The position numbers were made by a program, and so were the translations under genes. Shown one piece after another: positions 25,054-33,500 of a stretch of DNA of 35,260 nucleotides (position 1 is the stretch's first letter; each line of letters begins with the position of its first letter). Under the pieces are notes generated by a model. That model saw only the letters and a program-made list of their open reading frames with translations. It made no database searches and was not told where the DNA came from. This DNA comes from Rhizobium sp. WYCCWR10014. Its GTDB lineage: Bacteria; Pseudomonadota; Alphaproteobacteria; Rhizobiales; Rhizobiaceae. The DNA lies in assembly GCF_001657485.1 (NCBI RefSeq), contig NZ_LXFU01000017.1:1-35260 (forward strand), read 5' to 3'.

Positions 25054-26235
25054 TTAGCGTTGATCCGATGAAGAGGAATTGGGTCCAGGTCCAGCGGTTG
25101 CGGGGCGCGTCTCCTGCGAGAGCCTTGCGCGTTCATGCATCTGTTCCCTGGTTGGCAGGTAGATCGACAAGTCCCGCTGCCATCGGCCTACGCCTTGTAC
25201 CTCGAGGTCGACGCGCAGCGGCAGCCGGTTGTTTTCCGGCGACTCTGACAGTAGTTCGACGCTGCGGACGCGTGTGACGCACTGCAACGGCGTCGCCTGG
25301 GCGTTCATGATCCCGTCGGCGGCGGGAAGGGCCGCCTGACGGATAACGTCCAGTGTGAGGAGCTGGGATAACCAGAGGGTGCCGCTGAATGCCTCGAAAT
25401 ACTCAAAGAAGCGCACGCCCGACGTCACACCAAAGAGGTTTTCCCCGCGCTGCATCGATAGCAGCGACTGTATTTTCTGTGGGAGATAATCGACACCGGA
25501 AACCAAGGCGATGCTCGTGCCATCGAGAAACAAATCGTTGGCTTCAGGGTCTAGCGCCAGGCTGTTGCCGAGCTTCTGCGCGTCGATGCGTTGAGCAGAC
25601 GGGCCGAGAGGGCAAGTCATTACGTGCACGCCGGCCTTCATCGTGAGCGTCGGCGCTTCTGAAAGCACCCTGCCGTCGCCCAGCTCGTTTGAAAGCACAT
25701 ATCTGTCTTCCGGCGCGCGCGTAGCGAAGCCGCCTATAAAGCCGATCAGTGCGTGCCGGTCGGCTGTTACAAAGTGATTCAGATGCAGGACCCAGCTCCC
25801 GGCCGTGACCTGCGCAATCTCTCCTGCACAGACAATATCGGGACCGATCGCCACCAAGCCCGCGCCCGGCAACACCCCGGCCCCGGCTCTCATGTCTTCG
25901 CCGCAGGCCTTTTCACGCGCCGCTTTCATCGCCCGCAGCATATCGGCGGTATAAGTGGCTTCGTCGCGGTCGATCAGCCGCGCGTGGGTGGGGCAGAGCC
26001 AGATGGCGTTGCCAATGCCCGACCGTTCTTCCGGGCTCATGGTTTCGTCAAAGCGGCGGCCCCCCGGCGCCGCTGCGCAGATATGGGCGGCGTCGCCGAC
26101 GATAGCGAAGGCGCCTGGCGCTTCCTCGCTCGGGCCGACGGTTTTTTGCTGGCATGCCGCAAAGGAGCATTGCCACCCAGCGCGCATCGCCACCGCTTTT
26201 TTCACTGCGGGAGAAAAATTGTCGCGGTTGCTCAT
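25054..26235 (-). CDS. HNH-endonuclease-domain protein with long unknown C-terminal region
   Basis: A 393-residue protein. The HNH fold is in residues 15-100: Cys23-x4-Cys28, AHI with catalytic His51, GGRRFDETMSPEERSGIGNA with Asn76, and WLCPTHARLIDRDEATY with Cys81-x2-His84 for zinc. This HNH form with AHI...G-x-R-x-D...N-x-I-x-LC is frequent in defence loci. Residues 110-393 match no family I know and may recognise a target or partner. The gene starts 4 bp after the Abi_2-like stop and is followed by the HEPN gene. It probably cuts DNA. Confidence 0.85.
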   Translation of the reverse strand: MSNRDNFSPAVKKAVAMRAGWQCSFAACQQKTVGPSEEAPGAFAIVGDAAHICAAAPGGRRFDETMSPEERSGIGNAIWLCPTHARLIDRDEATYTADMLRAMKAAREKACGEDMRAGAGVLPGAGLVAIGPDIVCAGEIAQVTAGSWVLHLNHFVTADRHALIGFIGGFATRAPEDRYVLSNELGDGRVLSEAPTLTMKAGVHVMTCPLGPSAQRIDAQKLGNSLALDPEANDLFLDGTSIALVSGVDYLPQKIQSLLSMQRGENLFGVTSGVRFFEYFEAFSGTLWLSQLLTLDVIRQAALPAADGIMNAQATPLQCVTRVRSVELLSESPENNRLPLRVDLEVQGVGRWQRDLSIYLPTREQMHERARLSQETRPATAGPGPNSSSSDQR

Positions 26236-26239
26236 CCGG

Positions 26240-26935
26240 TCAGGCTCCCTCGCCTTTCGCGTCCTTGAGCGGCTGATGCAGTGCGATCGGCTCCGCCGGA
26301 TAGACGTGCTGGAACCGGTAGTGCGCCTGGCACCAGTCCGCCGCCGCCGGGGACAGCCAGCCGGTCATTTCCATCATGCTGTCATAGCGCTTCGGCAGGT
26401 TCCACATGATGATCGGCTCGTGATGGGCGATGCGATTCCGCAGGCTGCGGATCTGCGCCAGCGGACCGGAGAAGTCTTTCCTTCGCAACCCCTTTCCGTC
26501 AGGCTTGCGACCGATCTTGTGCAGCGTCGTCTGCCACAGCGTTTCATAGTCCTTGCCGAACATGGCCGTCCAGAAGCTGAATGTCAGCGCGGCGATGACA
26601 CGGCCGGGTGTCGGCTCCTTTTTGTTTGCTTCAATATCCTGGATCGCCTTGGCAAGCTGTTCAGGCTGCCATTCACCGAGCAGCAGGCCTTCTTCGTGAA
26701 ACCAGCTTTCATTGACCGCTTCCGCCATGACGGCATGGATGCGGTTGCGCAGCGCCACCTCCAGCATCTGGAGCGGCGTATAAAGGCTTTCCGAAATCAG
26801 GGTATTGAGCGTATACAGCTCGATAGCACGGTCCCGGTCGCTATTCGCCCAGTCGAGGTAACGGCCAAACCGCTCCAGGGAAAGCGCCATTTCCAGCGTT
26901 TCATAGGAAACTGGCTTCCTTACTTCCCCTTGCAT
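26240..26935 (-). CDS. Abi_2 (AbiD/AbiF-like) abortive-infection protein
   Basis: About 231 residues from the ATG at 26,935, which is preceded by the purine-rich GAGGGGGTGGGG. A GTG at 26,971 is open but has no ribosome binding site. Signatures of the family: PVSYETLEMALSLERFGRYL, LQMLEVALRNRIHAVMAEAV, and LAQIRSLRNRIAHHEPI. The last contains the HEPN motif R-x4-H (R-N-R-I-A-H) with a following HE. AbiD/AbiF proteins cause abortive infection and related proteins bind or cleave RNA. First structural gene of a three-gene unit; the HTH gene lies 88 bp upstream on the same strand. The pairing with HNH and a second HEPN protein is not one I know. Confidence 0.85.
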   Translation of the reverse strand: MQGEVRKPVSYETLEMALSLERFGRYLDWANSDRDRAIELYTLNTLISESLYTPLQMLEVALRNRIHAVMAEAVNESWFHEEGLLLGEWQPEQLAKAIQDIEANKKEPTPGRVIAALTFSFWTAMFGKDYETLWQTTLHKIGRKPDGKGLRRKDFSGPLAQIRSLRNRIAHHEPIIMWNLPKRYDSMMEMTGWLSPAAADWCQAHYRFQHVYPAEPIALHQPLKDAKGEGA

Positions 26936-26969
26936 TTTTTCCCCACCCCCTCTATATAGGTAATCGTAC

Positions 26970-27016
26970 ACCCCGGTACCGTCTCTGCCCTAGGCATGCG
27001 GCCGGGGTAATTTTTT
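26970..27016 (+). terminator. Hairpin between the HTH gene and the Abi_2 operon
   Basis: ACCCCGG at 26,970-26,976 pairs with CCGGGGT at 27,002-27,008, and a T-run (ATTTTTTG) follows on the plus strand. On the plus strand this is a terminator-like structure, although no plus-strand gene ends here. On the minus strand it lies in the leader between the regulator gene and the operon, so it may act in attenuation or read-through control. Confidence 0.4.
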
Positions 27017-27023
27017 GCCCTAA

Positions 27024-27506
27024 TCACTTGAGATGCTTCGGGGTTTGCAAGGCCGCCTTGGCTTCCTTCCGCTGCTTCTTTTCAGCCGCGAATTCCGGCT
27101 CAAGCGCCTGAATCTTCGTCACCAGGCCGTCGAGGTGGTAGATATTGCTGTTCCAGTCTCCGGCAGCCGTCTTGCGCATTTCGCGCTTGATATAGCCGGC
27201 CTTCTCCAGGGCGCGCATATTGTTCTGGATGGTTTTCTCCGTGACATCCATGCGTTTCGCCAGTTCCTTTTTGGCGGGAAACGGCTTACGCGTGGGCTCG
27301 TGCCAGTAATCCAGGAGCTGGATGACGATGTTCATCTGCATCGCGTTGATGCCGAGGCGCCGCTGCGCCTGGATCAAGATGGAGGGGATACCCGCATAGC
27401 CGTGACTATAAACAGCCTTGCCCCAGATGCGCTCCGTAGAGGACGGCTTCTTGGTTGCGGGCTTTGGAAAATTGATGACTTCTGCATCAGTAGAGGTTGC
27501 GCTCAT
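27024..27506 (-). CDS. Helix-turn-helix regulator, probable controller of the defence operon
   Basis: A 160-residue protein. Residues 77-115 form a winged helix: AKKELAKRMDVTEKTIQNNM, then RALEKAGYIKREMRK. This is the HTH_36 type often found in plasmid or phage replication-linked and operon regulators. LGINAMQMNIVIQLLDYWHE is the dimer-like helical part. The tail EKKQRKEAKAALQTPKHLK is basic. No replication initiator features are seen. It sits upstream of and on the same strand as the Abi_2-HNH-HEPN genes and could repress them and itself; inferred from position. Confidence 0.75.
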   Translation of the reverse strand: MSATSTDAEVINFPKPATKKPSSTERIWGKAVYSHGYAGIPSILIQAQRRLGINAMQMNIVIQLLDYWHEPTRKPFPAKKELAKRMDVTEKTIQNNMRALEKAGYIKREMRKTAAGDWNSNIYHLDGLVTKIQALEPEFAAEKKQRKEAKAALQTPKHLK

Positions 27507-27848
27507 GGTTTAAATCTCCTTCGGTTGCAAAGAAGATACGCAGGCGAATACCAGCTTTCAATGAGGCGGTTTGTTGGGGGTATGGAAAACGCAGGGGCTA
27601 CCCCTATCTGCGTTAATTGTGCTGTCTCCACCACTAAAGCTATATGGTCTACGCTGCTTTTGTGGTCGGATTTCGCCCCTACCTTGGGAAGCTACGTTCC
27701 CGACTGGTGGGATCGCTAATTTCCATACTTAAGCATCATTTTTTGTATCGCAAAGCGGTTGTAACATGCCGAGACACCAATCGGAACGGAAAATGCGCCC
27801 TGTTCCGATCCTAATTCGACCGTTTCGAAGAGATGCACTCGCGCCGCT
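27507..27848. other. Promoter region with an inverted repeat between two defence operons
   Basis: About 340 bases without a gene. At 27,588-27,614 AACGCAG and CTGCGTT enclose GGGG and CCCC blocks, a clear dyad 80-110 bp upstream of the HTH start, either an operator or a hairpin. Further right, TGTTCCGAT-type repeats (CGGAACGG and TGTTCCGATC, near 27,782 and 27,803) are weaker. No recognisable ORF. Confidence 0.45.
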
Positions 27849-28691
27849 TCACGCTGCAGTGGCTCCCATCTTCTGAAGACGCTCGTGTTCCTCGATGAGA
27901 TAGGTGATGTAGCTCCGGATCAGATTGCAATACAGCCGGGCCTCATTCTGCTGGATGGCGACCCCAGCCTTGAGATCCATACCGTGCCGTACGCCGCCGC
28001 CGGTTGGCGAGGACAGATAGCCGTGCAATTTCGTCATCCAGTCAAGGATCTGCTCCTGAGCTGTTCCGCGATTGCCGGATCTCATTTCGCCAATGATCTT
28101 GTTAAAATATTTACCCTGAACCGTGCCATCGTTCGTGCCGGTGCCCCGGAACACTGTCGCGACCGACTCCAGAAGCCAGAGGATTTCAGAAACCGCCTGG
28201 CGGCTTTTCCCTTCCTCGATGAGCCGGTGCGACTCCTCGAGCGATGCTTCAATCAGCGCCCGCGCCTGCGCGTCGAGGGACGGTGCGGCGTCGGGCACGG
28301 GAATCGGTGGGGCCTGCGGGTTTGTGGCGACCAGATGGGGCGGTTCGATCCGATAGCCCGCGCCATGTTCTGCAAGTACGCGATTGATCATCGCCACGTC
28401 GGGCACACCGAGGCCGTCTTCGGCGCACTCCATGCAGACCCTATAAAACGCCTCGATGAACAGCGGTGCGTTCTCTTCCGCTCGGCGCATCGCGCTATCC
28501 AGATCGGACCACGCCCAGCTCAGGCTGCTGCTGTTCCCCGAACCACCGAACGCTTCCTTGAAGCGTTCAACGATCATCCAGGTGTTTCTCTGAGTGGCGA
28601 TTTTTTCGATGAAATCGTAAAATGCGCGCGACAGGGTCGCCGGCGCCGGTCCAGGGCTTGAAAACCGCCATGCAGGGTCAAATTTAAGCAT
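27849..28691 (-). CDS. Abi_C/abortive-infection-like HEPN-type protein, third gene of the NTase operon
   Basis: A 280-residue protein. Residues 140-270 have the pattern of abortive-infection C-terminal domains: LDAQARALIEASLEESHRLI, EEGKSRQAVSEILWLLESVA, and later GGGVRHGMDLKAG and ARLYCNLIRSYITYLIEEHE. The R235-H236-G motif sits where these HEPN-like domains carry their R/H pair, though the spacing differs from RX4-6H. Residues 1-115 form a separate helical domain unknown to me. It starts 9 bp after the DUF6602 stop. Possible effector of the operon; the family assignment is moderate. Confidence 0.65.
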   Translation of the reverse strand: MLKFDPAWRFSSPGPAPATLSRAFYDFIEKIATQRNTWMIVERFKEAFGGSGNSSSLSWAWSDLDSAMRRAEENAPLFIEAFYRVCMECAEDGLGVPDVAMINRVLAEHGAGYRIEPPHLVATNPQAPPIPVPDAAPSLDAQARALIEASLEESHRLIEEGKSRQAVSEILWLLESVATVFRGTGTNDGTVQGKYFNKIIGEMRSGNRGTAQEQILDWMTKLHGYLSSPTGGGVRHGMDLKAGVAIQQNEARLYCNLIRSYITYLIEEHERLQKMGATAA

Positions 28692-28700
28692 CGAGCGCTC

Positions 28701-29426
28701 CTAGTGATCCGCGAGCCAGCGTGCATAAGCCCGCACGTCGATCATCGGCACGGTTCCAATCTCCTGCAGCCGGGCGATCAGCTCCAATAGAAAACCGGTG
28801 ACGGATTTCCCGTTGAGCGACACCGCCGTAACGCCGTCGCCGTTGCGGCCGAACCAGCCGTGCGCCGCCACGCACCCAATGTCGAGCAGACTTTCATCCG
28901 GCGCGCTGTCGAGCAGGTCCGTCATGGTTTTGCCCATCGGCGGGCTCCACTCGCTTTCAAACGTCAGGATGCCGCAGAGAATCCAGTGCGGCTTCTTGGG
29001 CTCCGACTTCCCGCCGAGCCACGTCACCGCCAAGCTGGTGCGGTCGAGCTTGCGGACGCTCGCCGCCTTGTCGCGGGCATAGCCCACATAAGTCGCGTTA
29101 AGCGTCTGCTTGGCCTCGAATACGGCATAGACGCTTTCGGCCGGAATGATTTTGATGCCGTGCATTTCGAAAATCAGCGGCGTGTATTGCCGGTCGTAAA
29201 TGACGACATCGATCTGCTGGCTGAACGCGCCGTGATTATCGACCACATGGGCGGTCGCAACTTCGTATCGCTTCGGCAGATAGGTGTTCAGCAGTTCGAC
29301 CCAGACGGCTTCGCTGGCGTCGCCTTTCGTGCCCGGATGGGCGAAAGACTTGCGCGCCCGGTTCAGGTCCTCCTGCACCTTGTCATGCAGCCCGGCCAGT
29401 AATTCTTGCAGCGACCACCCACTCAT
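28701..29426 (-). CDS. DUF6602 protein with PD-(D/E)XK nuclease-like motifs
   Basis: A 241-residue protein. Glu39 (GDASEAVW), Asp73 in QQIDVVIYDRQYTP and Glu104-Ala-Lys106 in ESVYAVFEAKQTLNA form a PD-(D/E)XK-type acidic-lysine arrangement. PKRYEVATAHVVDNHGAFSQ with the QIDVVIYD block is characteristic of DUF6602. Its start codon overlaps the stop of the nucleotidyltransferase gene (ATGA), showing translational coupling. It may be the nuclease or effector part of the operon; the nuclease reading is mine, from the motif order, and needs a structure check. Confidence 0.75.
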   Translation of the reverse strand: MSGWSLQELLAGLHDKVQEDLNRARKSFAHPGTKGDASEAVWVELLNTYLPKRYEVATAHVVDNHGAFSQQIDVVIYDRQYTPLIFEMHGIKIIPAESVYAVFEAKQTLNATYVGYARDKAASVRKLDRTSLAVTWLGGKSEPKKPHWILCGILTFESEWSPPMGKTMTDLLDSAPDESLLDIGCVAAHGWFGRNGDGVTAVSLNGKSVTGFLLELIARLQEIGTVPMIDVRAYARWLADH

Positions 29427-30178
29427 CTGACAAACTGCTCCCAGCTACCGTTAAGCGCCTGCCCCGCGGCAGCGCTGATCCTTTGTTTTTCCGCAGCCGT
29501 CAGATCGTCCGAAATCACGTTGTTGGTGTTGGCCGGATCGACAAACCGCGCATTCGCAAATGCGTCGCGCAGATAGGTGAGGCACGCGACGATCCGATCG
29601 CTCAAAGTCGGGTAATTCGTATTGCTCAGCGCCACGATGACGGCCAGCTCAACGTAGAAGGACGGAAAATCCAGCCCTTTCTGGTCTCGCCACAGCTTGA
29701 TGAGGCGCGACTCCTGCTGCCGGGCGCCCGCCCAGACAGTCGTGATATGCGTCTGGACGTTGGTTTTGGTCCAGGTGCTGGCCTTGCGCCGATAAAGGCT
29801 GTGATCGTTCGACAAGGCGTTCTGCCGCTTGGCCGGGACCAGGTCCACGTCGTAGCCGCCGACCCTGATGTTTATGGAAACGTTCTGTCGATTCGGCGCG
29901 TGTCCCGCCCCTGCGAGCTTGGCGAACAGCTTGTCGTATATCTCCTGGAGCGTATCAGGCGTGTTCTCCGACAGCGAGATGAACAGGTCGATATCAGTGC
30001 CGCTGTGGTTGGCTGTTCCCTTGGAAAATGATCCACTCGGGCTAATCGAAATCAGGTTGCCGTTCGCCCACTCGCCAACCAGCGGCGCCAGAATCCCCTG
30101 AACACCCCGCACCGGCGAATATGGCCCGGTATCGACGGCCTCGCGGGCCAATATTCCCTGCAAATAAGCGTCGCTCAT
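29423..30178 (-). CDS. CD-NTase-like nucleotidyltransferase
   Basis: About 251 residues from the ATG at 30,178. A GTG at 30,220 is open but lies inside an operator-like palindrome and has no ribosome binding site. The nucleotidyltransferase active site is clear: SPSGSFSKGTANHSGTDIDL holds GS (49-50) and Asp62-x-Asp64, and GYDVDLVPAKRQ provides the third acid (Asp110/112). RLIKLWRDQKGLDFPSFYVE resembles the helical segment of OAS/CD-NTase-type enzymes. These make cyclic or linear nucleotide signals (CBASS) or modify RNA. It is shorter than most CBASS cyclases and has no known CBASS effector next to it, so it may be a divergent NTase defence unit. First gene of an operon with DUF6602 and Abi_C-like genes. 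Confidence 0.8.
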   Translation of the reverse strand: MSDAYLQGILAREAVDTGPYSPVRGVQGILAPLVGEWANGNLISISPSGSFSKGTANHSGTDIDLFISLSENTPDTLQEIYDKLFAKLAGAGHAPNRQNVSINIRVGGYDVDLVPAKRQNALSNDHSLYRRKASTWTKTNVQTHITTVWAGARQQESRLIKLWRDQKGLDFPSFYVELAVIVALSNTNYPTLSDRIVACLTYLRDAFANARFVDPANTNNVISDDLTAAEKQRISAAAGQALNGSWEQFVR

Positions 30179-30208
30179 GCGTGTGGGCAGTTCCTTCAAG
30201 ATGGGCGA

Positions 30209-30229
30209 GTGTAACGTCACATTTTACAC
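30209..30229. promoter_or_regulatory. Inverted repeat upstream of the NTase operon
   Basis: GTGTAA at 30,209-30,214 and TTACAC at 30,224-30,229, 9 nt apart, centred 41 bp before the start codon at 30,178. An operator-sized dyad for a regulator. The centre includes GTAACGTCAC, similar to the palindrome before the PIN gene. Confidence 0.5.
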
Positions 30230-30509
30230 ACCATCTCGCAAGAAGCCTGTTCGCGGCCGGTTATAGATCAAGACAGTTGGACGATTCGAACCGACGCCCC
30301 CAAAGCCCGTCTGCGATCGATGAGTGCGCCGAATACATCCGCCCAGTGTTGCCGAATAAATTCTTCTGCCGCTGATATTACTGATGGTATGCAGGCCCAC
30401 GATTCAGCTTCGTCCGTGACGCCAGGGCGGAGCTTTTCACGATTCCGGCGCTAGCCCGTCCAGATCGGCGTTGGTGCGGGCGAGCTAAAACTTTGCTAGA
30501 ATAAACCGC
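30230..30509. other. Divergent intergenic region between NTase operon and STAND gene
   Basis: About 280 bases. A T-arm-like sequence (ATTCGAA at 30,284-30,290 with weak stems) is present, but no tRNA can be folded. Upstream of the STAND gene a weak promoter can be read (TAGAAT about 12 bp before the ATG). Nothing else was recognised. Confidence 0.35.
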
Positions 30510-33500
30510 ATGAGTCATAATGAATATTTGGACGTTTTTATAGGCGACCCAATCGCGCACCGCTCAGAAGTAGAGCTTCTCCGAGCTTTGAGTAAATTCT
30601 CCGACGAACACAAACAGCCACTTCTGGTGTTCGCCAATTTTGAGCTTTCCGGGCGGCAGTTCGACTTCGTAGTCATCACAGCTACCCGCGTTGTCGTCGC
30701 CGAGGTCAAGTCAAGTTCCTTTCCTGTGCGCGGCTATATCGAGGGCATGTGGGAGTACGCGACGGCCGATGGCGGTTGGACAACCGTCACCAATGGCTAC
30801 AAGCAGGCTCTCCGGCAGAAGAACATCCTTCGCGACGCCATGGGGCGCTTGCCGAAGGAATTTCATCCCGAGGCACACGTTGTTTTCAGCGAGGATATTC
30901 CTGAAGGCTCCAATCTCACGCCTGGAAACTTCAAGGTGCATGTTGGCGGTTTGGCGGACTTTCTTACAGCCCTTTCTCGGGAGGATGGCAACCCTTGGTC
31001 TCTTGAGGAGTGGAGGCAATGGGCTGAACGTCAGCGCCTCAGGCGAGTGCCAATGATCGAGGCATTCGACAATGCGCCGGCCGAGCTCATGGGGCGGTAT
31101 CGTGAAGCTCTTGTTAGGGACTATCAGCCGCAGGCAGATGGCTGGATCGCCGCCAGCGATGAGCAACGTGATGCCATTGGGTTCGCGCTGGTTGGGGGAA
31201 ATGCGGGAGCATTCGTGACAGGCCCTTCGGGATGCGGAAAAACCCTGATGGCGAAGGCCGCGTCTGTACATCTCTCGCGGGATGGTGCGGTAGTCTTGTT
31301 TGTGCAGGCGAAAGACATTTCGGAATCGCTTGCCGATGCCCTGAAAACCGAAATTGCACTCGTTGCCGATATCCCTCTGGCCTCGTTGCTGAAAGCTGTC
31401 CGGCAGACGTCCGCGCGCGCGTGCATCTTTCTTGACGGCTTAAACGAGCTGCCCGGTACCGTCGTTGAAAAGACGCTTCGCGGATTGAAAATCCTTGCCA
31501 GGAGATACGGAGCACAGTTGGTCGTCACCAGCCAGGGCAAAAGACCGACCATTCTCGAAGGATTGGCACTCATCGCGGTGAGTGAACCGGATGATGCCCT
31601 GAAAAATAGAATTGCGACATCCGCAGCGGCATCCTCTCTCTCTGCTGAGGCGAAGAAGGTTCTCACAGGGGTGCGAAGCGGCCTCGAGGCGAGAATGGTG
31701 GCCGAACTTCAAGGAGAGCTTGGTCTTGATGCGACAAGAAGCACTCTTGTTGATCAGATCATCCGCAAACGCTTGGGAGAGAAAGCGAGAACCTGCTACG
31801 CCGGTCTGAGATCCTTTGCCCTTCAGCTCTTTGGGCAGTTCTCTTATTCGATGACCGAGACGGCATTCGACGACATTATGATCGCGAATGGTCTTGGCGA
31901 TGAACAGTGCGAGACAATGCTCTCATCTGGCCTGCTTGAACGCCGCGCCGGCCGCATCTCTTTCTTTCACGAGATGTTCCTGTTTGGCTGCGCTGCGCAG
32001 GCCTACGCTCAGCTTGCCCGTTCGGGAACAGGTGCAGTGTCCCAAGCGCTAAACACCGCCTTTGCCGAAGCCCTTGCACCGGATGTTTTGGCGGCAGTCG
32101 ACGACGAGACAACAGCCTGTGAAATCCTGGGCTCCCTGACGAGCGCTGATATTTTAGCGAAATGCGCTATGGGCGAGTCCGGCCCAGTCGCCAGGTCGGC
32201 ATCCCAAAAAATTCTAGCCCAAGCGGCATCCCAGATACTTTTCGATATCGAAAACCTGCGATTGGCGCTTCGTGTGACCGAGGACAAGGTCAGTGTCGAG
32301 TGGGAGCAACTGCCGGACTACAGCAAAGAAGAGATCGCCCAGTTTTGCGGTTTGGGCGTTGCTGCAAAGTTCGGCGTTATGGTCGAGGAGTACCTGAGGC
32401 TATGCCGAGCAATGGACGCTCGGCTCCTGTGGGATCGAAAGCGGTTAGATGATGATGCCCGGCGGTACAATGTCGGGCTTCGAAGTGTCAGCTTTGGGCT
32501 TGCGTATTTCGGCCTGTATTCCGGCTGGAAATCGAGTTTCCGGCTCATGGTTGGAGCGGCGCAATCGTTTTGGGAGGACGTTGGACCAAGCGATCTGATG
32601 CGCTCCAAACATTTGATGGATTTGACATCAGGCGAACTGCATTTCGTCGTTGAACATAGGCAGTCTTTGTATGCCGGACATGAATCGTCGTTCTGCGAGG
32701 AACTCGCAGAGGTGATTACGGCGAGGTTTCGGCGCGAGCCGTATCATGTACAGCTTGCCATCCTGCATGCCGCCGGTTTTGTGCGCCGCGCTTCAGACGA
32801 GGCGCTTGCCACTCTCACCGAAGCGATACAGCAACTTGAGCCGAATGATTTTCACATCTTTATCAGCACCGGCATTATCGAGGCATTGAAGCTTCTGGGT
32901 GCTCTCGATGAGGAAGCGGAAGAGGCACGAGAAGGGATAAAAGACCAGCTACGCGCGGCGCTGGACGGCGAGGATGAAGAAGATATCTTTGAGCAGGCAC
33001 TGTCGGTCTACATCGCCCAGTTCGATCATCCGTTCGACGGCATTTATTGCGAAGAGATCAACGGCCTTTCGGATATCGAGAAGAAGCGACTGGTAACCCG
33101 CGCTTTTCAGGCCGATAGCGTTCGCCGCTCCATGTCGTTGAAATGGCTTGCGACCGCAGTGGCAGATGAAGATGACCCTTCGAGTGCGCCACTTTTCATT
33201 CGCTATGCGCGCTATCCGGAAATTAATCCGCACTGGCAGGACGAAATCGCGGTTTTTGTTCTAGCGACGAGGTTCCTGGCGAGACATGGAGTCGAATTGC
33301 CTGAAACGCCCACGGATGACGATCGCCAGCGATGTTTCGTACGCCTCCGTGACATAGTAAGGTATGTTGAAATTCGTTCGGAGGCTGCCTTATCTGGTGC
33401 AGCTGCTGCCTGGGAAGCGTTGCTGCTTATACCTGCTCCGATCGTTATTAGTTGTCTACATGACGTCATTCTGGAGGGGCTTGAGCAGCGCTCGCCGATG

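Noticed and set aside
27024..27506. Plasmid replication initiator
   Set aside because: The HTH type occurs in some replication proteins, but no iteron array or other replication or partition genes are present.
25955..30031. Several plus-strand frames (25,955-26,959; 27,033-27,719; 27,885-28,661; 28,860-29,402; 29,483-30,031)
   Set aside because: All are shadows of the minus-strand defence genes, whose motifs are clear.
30270..30310. Second T-arm-like sequence as the other end of the island
   Set aside because: The stems do not pair well and no acceptor strand follows; too weak to call a tRNA or an attachment site.
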